This document shows positions 59,485-64,000 of a stretch of 64,000 nt of DNA, piece after piece. Location of the stretch: positions 3,038,001-3,102,000 of the forward strand of contig NZ_CP112972.1 of assembly GCF_026410925.1 (NCBI RefSeq), written 5' to 3'. The stretch is from Halovenus salina. Lineage in GTDB: Archaea > Halobacteriota > Halobacteria > Halobacteriales > Haloarculaceae. Below the pieces are notes generated by a model, which was not told the DNA's origin, did no database searches, and saw nothing but the letters and a program-made list of their open reading frames with translations. Within the stretch, counting starts at the first letter, position 1, and each line of letters starts with the position of its first letter. The position numbers and the translations under genes are program-made.

Positions 59485-60660
59485 TCACAGCCCGAATATC
59501 GGGACGAAGCTGAACGTGAGAAACGAGCCCGCGGTCGCGAGAAACGGGACGACATTCTGCATGAGAACGACCCTGGCGGTCGTCGAGGGGTCGAACAGCT
59601 CACTCGCGGCCGGAATGTCTTCCGTTTCTTCCTCACCGATAGAGGGGAGCTCTTCGCCACCTTCGTCAGCAGTGAGTGCACCGACAGAGGCCGCCGGCAC
59701 GTCTTCGCTCGGAATGTCGCTGACTCTGGTCGTCCGCGTGGCACGACCCCAGCCGAGGCCGATGATGCTCATCGTCGCGATGATGACGAAACTCGCGGGG
59801 ATGCCGATTGCCGAGAGCAACGTGACGATGGTCGCACTGACCGAGGCCACGACGATAGATGCCGTCAGCGGGAGCGACGTCAGGTCGTTCCCAAGCGTGT
59901 CGAGCGTCCGGCGGCCGATAGTGAACGCACCGATACCGACGGCGACAGAGCCGATGATGATTCCCCGGTTTATTTCGAGGTCGTTGCTCCCCACGAGCGG
60001 TGCAATAGCGTTTGCGATGTTCGACGTTCCAGACGAGAATGCCATCAGACAGCCGATGAGTACAACCGTCGCGGTGCCGATGAACTCTCGACGCGTCGTG
60101 TTCGGGCCGGGTACAACCCACGGAATCGGGCCTGTCCTGTCGAGCTCTATCAGCGGCCCGTCGCTCTGGACGAGTGCGACACGGCGGTTGAGCCGCGCAT
60201 AAAAATACCTCCCGATGACACCGGACACCCAGAACGCGATAATCGGTGCGACGACCCACCAGGTCATGATCTGGCCCATCACCGTCCAGTTCAGTTCCCC
60301 GGCCGCCAGCGCGAGCCCGGCAATCGCGCCGACCGCCGTCATCGATGTCGAGGCCGGTACCCCTGCTCTGTTGCCGATAAACAGCGCACCGCCGATAAAG
60401 AAGAGAACCGTTACGTTCGTCTGCAGCGTGAAAATTGTTGTCGCATAGACCAGTTCCTCGCCGAGTGTGTCGACGACACGGCGGCCGATGGTGAATGCAC
60501 CGACGAAGAAAAATGCGGCAAAGAGGCCGGCAGCTGACGCCTTCGAGAGTGCGTCTGCCCCGACTGCTGGGCCAAACGCCGGGCCGGTCGTCGATCCACC
60601 GATATTGTATCCCACAAACATGACGACCAGGATTCCAAGCCCGAGTAGAATGTCGCTCAC
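59485..60660 (-). CDS. Inorganic phosphate transporter, PiT family
   Basis: 391 residues, about ten membrane segments in two halves. The repeated PiT signatures appear as FVGYNIGGSTTGPAFGPAVG near the N-terminus (a variant of GANDVANAFG) and FSSGTSNIANAIAPLVG (about residues 215-231). The cytosolic loop between the halves is short, and a ~60-residue acidic loop precedes the last segment. Imports phosphate with H+ or Na+. The N-terminal motif lacks the usual Asn-Asp pair, so substrate affinity may differ. Confidence 0.88.
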   Translation of the reverse strand: MSDILLGLGILVVMFVGYNIGGSTTGPAFGPAVGADALSKASAAGLFAAFFFVGAFTIGRRVVDTLGEELVYATTIFTLQTNVTVLFFIGGALFIGNRAGVPASTSMTAVGAIAGLALAAGELNWTVMGQIMTWWVVAPIIAFWVSGVIGRYFYARLNRRVALVQSDGPLIELDRTGPIPWVVPGPNTTRREFIGTATVVLIGCLMAFSSGTSNIANAIAPLVGSNDLEINRGIIIGSVAVGIGAFTIGRRTLDTLGNDLTSLPLTASIVVASVSATIVTLLSAIGIPASFVIIATMSIIGLGWGRATRTTRVSDIPSEDVPAASVGALTADEGGEELPSIGEEETEDIPAASELFDPSTTARVVLMQNVVPFLATAGSFLTFSFVPIFGL

Positions 60661-60802
60661 AGCCGGATAAACTGGAGGCTCGTAATTAAACGTACCGAGG
60701 TGCCGTTCCTACCCTGAGCCCGTCTGACGTCTGACGGACTCTTGGCTGACAGAGGACAGACAGGGCACAACACCTTTGGGGGTTCCAACGGGACAGTCAA
60801 CA

Positions 60803-61615
60803 ATGACTGGACTGGGTGACTTCCTCGACGATCTCGTCGACAACATCGCCGCTGTCCTGCTGTTCACACAGGACAGTTCGATGTACGAGCGCTTTGCGGA
60901 GGCGGATATTGCGACGGTTGTCGTGGCAAACGACAACGCTGTCGACGCCGAACGGTACGTTTCTCTCCCACTCGAATTCACCGATGTGGAGGAGCGTATC
61001 CGGTTTGGACTGGAGGGCGCACTCGACAAGGAGTTCGTCGACGGCGGTGACGATATTGCCTGTCTCACCCAGTCATTCGACGAGAACGACCTGGATACGG
61101 TCGTCCGCATCCGCGCCGATGAGTTCACCAGAACCGGACTCTACGACCTGTTCACGAACTCTCGACCGGACGCAGATGTGGTTCGGGATGTGCTGGAGGT
61201 GGCAATCGAACTCGGCAAGAAAGGCCAGAAGGGCAAACCAGTCGGTGCGCTCTTTGTCGTCGGGGACGCCGGCAAGGTGATGAACAAATCCCGACCGCTC
61301 TCGTACAACCCCTTCGAGAAGTCACACGTCCACGTTGGAGACCCTATCGTCAACGTGATGCTCAAGGAGTTCTCCCGGCTTGACGGTGCATTCGTCATCT
61401 CCGACGGCGGCAAGATAGTCTCTGCGTACCGCTATCTCGAACCGGATGCGGAGGGCATCGATATCCCGAAGGGCCTCGGAACGAGACACATGGCCGCTGC
61501 CGGAACCACGCGTGACACGAACGCGATTGCGGTCGTCCTCTCCGAGAGCGACGGGATGGTCCGTGCGTTCAAAGCGGGTGAAATCGTCCTCGAACTCGAC
61601 CCGGAGGAGTACTAG
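60803..61615 (+). CDS. dacZ: Diadenylate cyclase DacZ
   Basis: 270 residues from the ATG at 60803. The DAC catalytic motifs are present: DGAFVISDGG (Asp194-Gly-Ala) and GTRHMAAA (Arg228-His229). The N-terminal ~140 residues are the archaeal DacZ domain with a pyruvate-kinase-C-like fold. It makes c-di-AMP from two ATP, an essential signal in haloarchaea linked to osmotic balance. The mscS-type gene starts at the very next base. Confidence 0.95.
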   Translation: MTGLGDFLDDLVDNIAAVLLFTQDSSMYERFAEADIATVVVANDNAVDAERYVSLPLEFTDVEERIRFGLEGALDKEFVDGGDDIACLTQSFDENDLDTVVRIRADEFTRTGLYDLFTNSRPDADVVRDVLEVAIELGKKGQKGKPVGALFVVGDAGKVMNKSRPLSYNPFEKSHVHVGDPIVNVMLKEFSRLDGAFVISDGGKIVSAYRYLEPDAEGIDIPKGLGTRHMAAAGTTRDTNAIAVVLSESDGMVRAFKAGEIVLELDPEEY

Positions 61616-62404
61616 ATGACATCGAACGCCGCTGACCTCGTCAGGGATATATTTTCGACGGAGACCGCCGTTACGTTAGCTGTCGGCATCCTAATTATCG
61701 GCCTCGTCGTCTCCTATCTGGTCTGGCGCTGGACCCACAGAGTGTTCGAACGGACCGGTATCAACGACGCAGTAGAGGGCACCTCCTTCGAGCGGACTGC
61801 ACAGGGTATGGGAACGTCGACTGCCGGTATCCTCGGCCAGATTCTGGCGGTTTTCGTCTACGTGCTGACAGCTATTTTCGCGTTCAACGTGGCCCAGATT
61901 TTCGATACGGCGCTGTTCTGGACGCGCGTCACGAATTACCTCCCACGGCTGTTTATCGCCTTGGTCGCGATTATCGTCGGGCTGCTCGCCGGTGAGAAAG
62001 GCCAGCTGCTGGTCCAAGAACGACTCCAGTCAATCAAACTCCCCGAGGTCGCTATCATCCCGATTCTCGTGAAATACAGCATCTACTACATTGCGGGCCT
62101 CATCGCGCTCGCACAGCTCGGTGTGGCAACTGCGGCGTTACTCGTTCTGTTGGGGGCATACGCCTTCGGCCTCGTCTTCCTGGGCGGCCTTGCGTTCAAA
62201 GACCTGCTCGCGGCCGCGGCCGCCGGTATCTATCTGCTGTTGAACGAACCGTACAGCATCGGCGACGAGGTCCGCATCGAGGGGACTCGTGGGATCGTCC
62301 AAGAGGTGGATATGTTCGTCACACACGTCGAGGCCGACGGCAAGGAGTACATCCTCCCCAATCAACAGATTCTCCGGGACGGGGTCGTCCGAATCCGGGA
62401 GTAA
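61616..62404 (+). CDS. Small-conductance mechanosensitive channel (MscS family)
   Basis: 262 residues. Four to five membrane segments; the pore-lining helix is ALLVLLGAYAFGLVFLGG, and after it the beta domain (YSIGDEVRIEGTRGIVQEVD ... YILPNQQIL) typical of MscS. The C-terminal alpha/beta vestibule is truncated; the protein ends just after the beta domain. Directly coupled to dacZ (no spacer), so c-di-AMP and turgor release are probably linked. Confidence 0.93.
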   Translation: MTSNAADLVRDIFSTETAVTLAVGILIIGLVVSYLVWRWTHRVFERTGINDAVEGTSFERTAQGMGTSTAGILGQILAVFVYVLTAIFAFNVAQIFDTALFWTRVTNYLPRLFIALVAIIVGLLAGEKGQLLVQERLQSIKLPEVAIIPILVKYSIYYIAGLIALAQLGVATAALLVLLGAYAFGLVFLGGLAFKDLLAAAAAGIYLLLNEPYSIGDEVRIEGTRGIVQEVDMFVTHVEADGKEYILPNQQILRDGVVRIRE

Positions 62405-62445
62405 CTCCGGCAGCTGTCTGACGGAGATAAAAAGAGAGTGTCGTG

Positions 62446-62766
62446 TTAGCTCGACTGTTCGTCAGTTTCCGAGTCGGTCACCGTCTCCGTCGTCGTCTCC
62501 GTCGTCGTCGGCTCTTCGTCAAGGTCCATGTAGTCGTCGTCTTCGTCGCTGAAGTCGGCTTCAGGGTCGACTGCCTCTTCCATCTCTTCGAGTTCCTGCT
62601 CGACCTGCTGGCGACCTTTCTGGAACTCACCCATCGCCTGACCGGTCGAGCGGGCGAGCTTCGGAATCTTGTTTGCCCCGAACAGGAGCACCGCGATCAG
62701 TAGGATGACGACCATCTCCATGCCGCCGGGCACTGGGCCGAACAGCGGTACGAGTGTACTTGCCAT
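62446..62766 (-). CDS. tatA: Twin-arginine translocase subunit TatA
   Basis: 106 residues from the ATG at 62766 (MASTLVPLFGPVPGGMEMVV). One membrane segment, then the amphipathic helix with the conserved FGANKIPKLARSTGQAMGEF (about residues 29-48), and a long acidic, Thr-rich tail. Membrane pore component of Tat export, the main secretion route in haloarchaea. Convergent with mscS. Confidence 0.95.
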   Translation of the reverse strand: MASTLVPLFGPVPGGMEMVVILLIAVLLFGANKIPKLARSTGQAMGEFQKGRQQVEQELEEMEEAVDPEADFSDEDDDYMDLDEEPTTTETTTETVTDSETDEQSS

Positions 62767-62969
62767 TTCTACCTTCACGTTGCCTACTGCCGATTATAGT
62801 CTTTTTGCTCTGTTGAGCCTACTGAGAACGCTGTCTCAGACGCAGAATTATCCGATTATCGGGCGACAGGAAAGCTCTTACGAGCGTTTGGGGCCCTGTT
62901 GAACCTCTCATCGCTTTCAGGCCACACCGAGTCACAACGGACTTGAGCCGACAGGTGCAATCGGGTGGT

Positions 62970-63452
62970 ATGGTTTCAGCAGGTGACGATGCGCCAGATT
63001 TCACCGCACCGCTTGCAAACGGCGACACAGAACTCCTGACGCTCTCGGACCGACTCGACGACGCCCCCGTCGTGCTCGCCTTCTTCCCGGGCGCGTTCAC
63101 GAGCGTCTGCAGCCACGAAATGAGCACGTTCGAGGACCGCCTCGACGCTCTGACCGAGCACGGCGCGACGCTGTTCGGCGTCAGCATCGACACACCCTTC
63201 TCGCTCAACGAGTTCCGCGACGAACTCGGGCTCTCTTTCGGGCTGATCAGCGACACGAACCGCGACCTCGTCAACGACTACGATGTGGCGACCGACTTCG
63301 CGGACATCGGTGTCGAAGATATCGCCGAACGGGCCGTCTTCGTCATCGACGGCTCCGGAACGGTGACCTACGCCTGGGTCGGCGAGAACGCGGGCGTCGA
63401 GCCCGATTACGACGAGGTCGAAGCCGCTGTCGAAGACGCCGTGGCAAACTGA
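62970..63452 (+). CDS. Peroxiredoxin (AhpC/TSA family)
   Basis: 160 residues from the ATG at 62970. The peroxidatic motif is FFPGAFTSVCSHEM (Cys about residue 48), with the conserved Pro, Thr and Glu, and the Arg in AERAVFVID. No second Cys is seen, so it is of the 1-Cys type, or it uses an external thiol. It reduces hydrogen and alkyl peroxides. The upstream 62767-62969 region has no gene. Confidence 0.92.
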   Translation: MVSAGDDAPDFTAPLANGDTELLTLSDRLDDAPVVLAFFPGAFTSVCSHEMSTFEDRLDALTEHGATLFGVSIDTPFSLNEFRDELGLSFGLISDTNRDLVNDYDVATDFADIGVEDIAERAVFVIDGSGTVTYAWVGENAGVEPDYDEVEAAVEDAVAN

Positions 63453-63501
63453 GTCGCCCTAGACAGGTTTGACTTGCTTTCTCTCGCGTCGCCGGAGCGA
63501 G

Positions 63502-63512
63502 GTGTTTATTTT
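63502..63512 (+). promoter_or_regulatory. TATA box of the PUA-domain gene
   Basis: GTGTTTATTTTT about 25 bases before the ATG at 63534, fitting a leaderless transcript. Confidence 0.45.
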
Positions 63513-63533
63513 TCGGGCCGTCGACCCACTGGT

Positions 63534-64000
63534 ATGGAGATTAAATCCCGACATCACCTTCGCTCGGACGCGATCAGCGAGATAGAGGAGGCTCTGGCAA
63601 CAAATCTGGGTGTCGACCTCTCGGCGGAGGCCGTTGAGAAAGTCGAGTTGACCGACGACACATGGGACGTCGTACTCGTCGACGGCGAACCACACGTCCT
63701 CTACCTGGACGGCGAGCCGTTCCTGACAGTCGACGGCGCGAATGCCCACGAGCCGACCAGCCACATCGTCACCGTCGACACCGGGGCCATCCAGTTCGTC
63801 TCCGACGGTGCTGACGTGATGCGTCCAGGCATCGTTGAGGCCGACGCGGACATCGAGGAAGGCGATTTTGTTGTCATCAACGAGGAGGCACACAGCAAGT
63901 TCCTCGCGGTCGGCAGAGCCCTGGTCGACGGCGACGAGATGGCCGGCCAGGAGGGACGGGTCGTCGACTCCATCCACCACGTCGGTGACGACCTCTACGA
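63534..64000 (+). CDS. PUA-domain RNA-binding protein (MCT1/Tma20-like), 5' part only
   Basis: From the ATG at 63534 the frame stays open to the window end (155 codons seen). A TTTATTTTT TATA box (about 63504-63512) precedes it. The N-terminal ~75 residues (MEIKSRHHLRSDAISEIEEA) are the pre-PUA domain and the rest a PUA domain (DGADVMRPGIVEADADIEEG ... FLAVGRALVDGDEM). Archaeal proteins of this shape resemble eukaryotic MCT-1/Tma20, which act in translation initiation and ribosome recycling. The C-terminus lies beyond the window. Confidence 0.88.
   Translation, partial: MEIKSRHHLRSDAISEIEEALATNLGVDLSAEAVEKVELTDDTWDVVLVDGEPHVLYLDGEPFLTVDGANAHEPTSHIVTVDTGAIQFVSDGADVMRPGIVEADADIEEGDFVVINEEAHSKFLAVGRALVDGDEMAGQEGRVVDSIHHVGDDLY

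Noticed and set aside
1..64000. CRISPR arrays, transposase genes, prophage or known defence genes
   Set aside because: No spaced direct repeats, no cas, tnp, integrase, toxin-antitoxin or restriction-modification gene could be recognised in any reading frame examined.

Overview
The window is chromosomal DNA of a halophilic euryarchaeon (class Halobacteria). The evidence is high GC, very acidic proteins, leaderless genes with TATA boxes about 25 bases upstream of the start, Tat-type lipoproteins, archaeal ribosomal proteins (S17e, S3Ae, S15), a TFB, an archaeal 7S SRP RNA, a tRNA-Gln with an intron after the anticodon, DacZ, HalX and haloarchaeal-type pilins. The species cannot be named from the sequence. 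No rRNA, CRISPR array, transposase gene, prophage or recognisable defence island is visible.

Layout. 1-2.8 kb: the end of a halocyanin, pdxS, a decayed thioredoxin gene that is absent from any simple ORF list, rps17e and an AlaX-type editing protein. 3.3-5.8 kb: a tightly overlapped minus-strand operon rps15 - RecJ-like - pcc1 - rps3ae. 6-10 kb: two divergent pilin-like genes, two small conserved haloarchaeal proteins and an Oxa1/EMC3-superfamily protein next to the SRP RNA gene. 10.5-14.4 kb: a PAS histidine kinase, gatC-gatA and a CBS protein. 14.4-17.8 kb: a gene remnant, two nested miniature inverted-repeat elements, and a divergent iclR / nhaC pair. 18-25 kb: two copper P1B-ATPases (one CcoI/FixI-like, one CopA-like) separated by a NUDIX gene, rnhB and a zinc-ribbon membrane protein. 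25-32 kb: signalling genes (a DUF7504-like protein, a pseudo-receiver-GAF protein, a 7TM-PAS kinase), a lipoprotein and tfb. 32-34 kb: a gluconeogenic pair fba-fbp, then a third miniature element inserted exactly at the stop codon of a surface glycoprotein gene.

36-43.7 kb: minus-strand housekeeping and small genes, tRNA-Gln (with intron), tRNA-Ser, a 47-residue zinc ribbon and an S9 peptidase. 44-48 kb: a pilB-pilC pair; the PilC has an extra C-terminal exported domain. 48.5-51.4 kb: two adjacent MgtE-type channel halves without the usual cytosolic sensor domains, next to a duplicated PhoU/TrkA-C protein that could replace that sensor. 51.5-55 kb: a pilin-LamG fusion, the B12-binding subunit of methylmalonyl-CoA mutase with MeaB, and an alpha/beta-hydrolase without its nucleophile. 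55-59.4 kb: two kinases and a HalX response regulator. 59.5-64 kb: PiT phosphate transporter, dacZ-mscS (c-di-AMP and osmotic release), tatA, a peroxiredoxin and the start of a PUA-domain protein.

The most noteworthy items are a family of ~109-bp miniature elements (three copies, TCA direct repeats, one inserted in another), the MgtE pair with its PhoU/TrkA-C partner, the PilC and pilin fusions, the catalytically dead RecJ, hydrolase and receiver proteins, and the thioredoxin pseudogene. Most of the window is otherwise ordinary haloarchaeal core genome.
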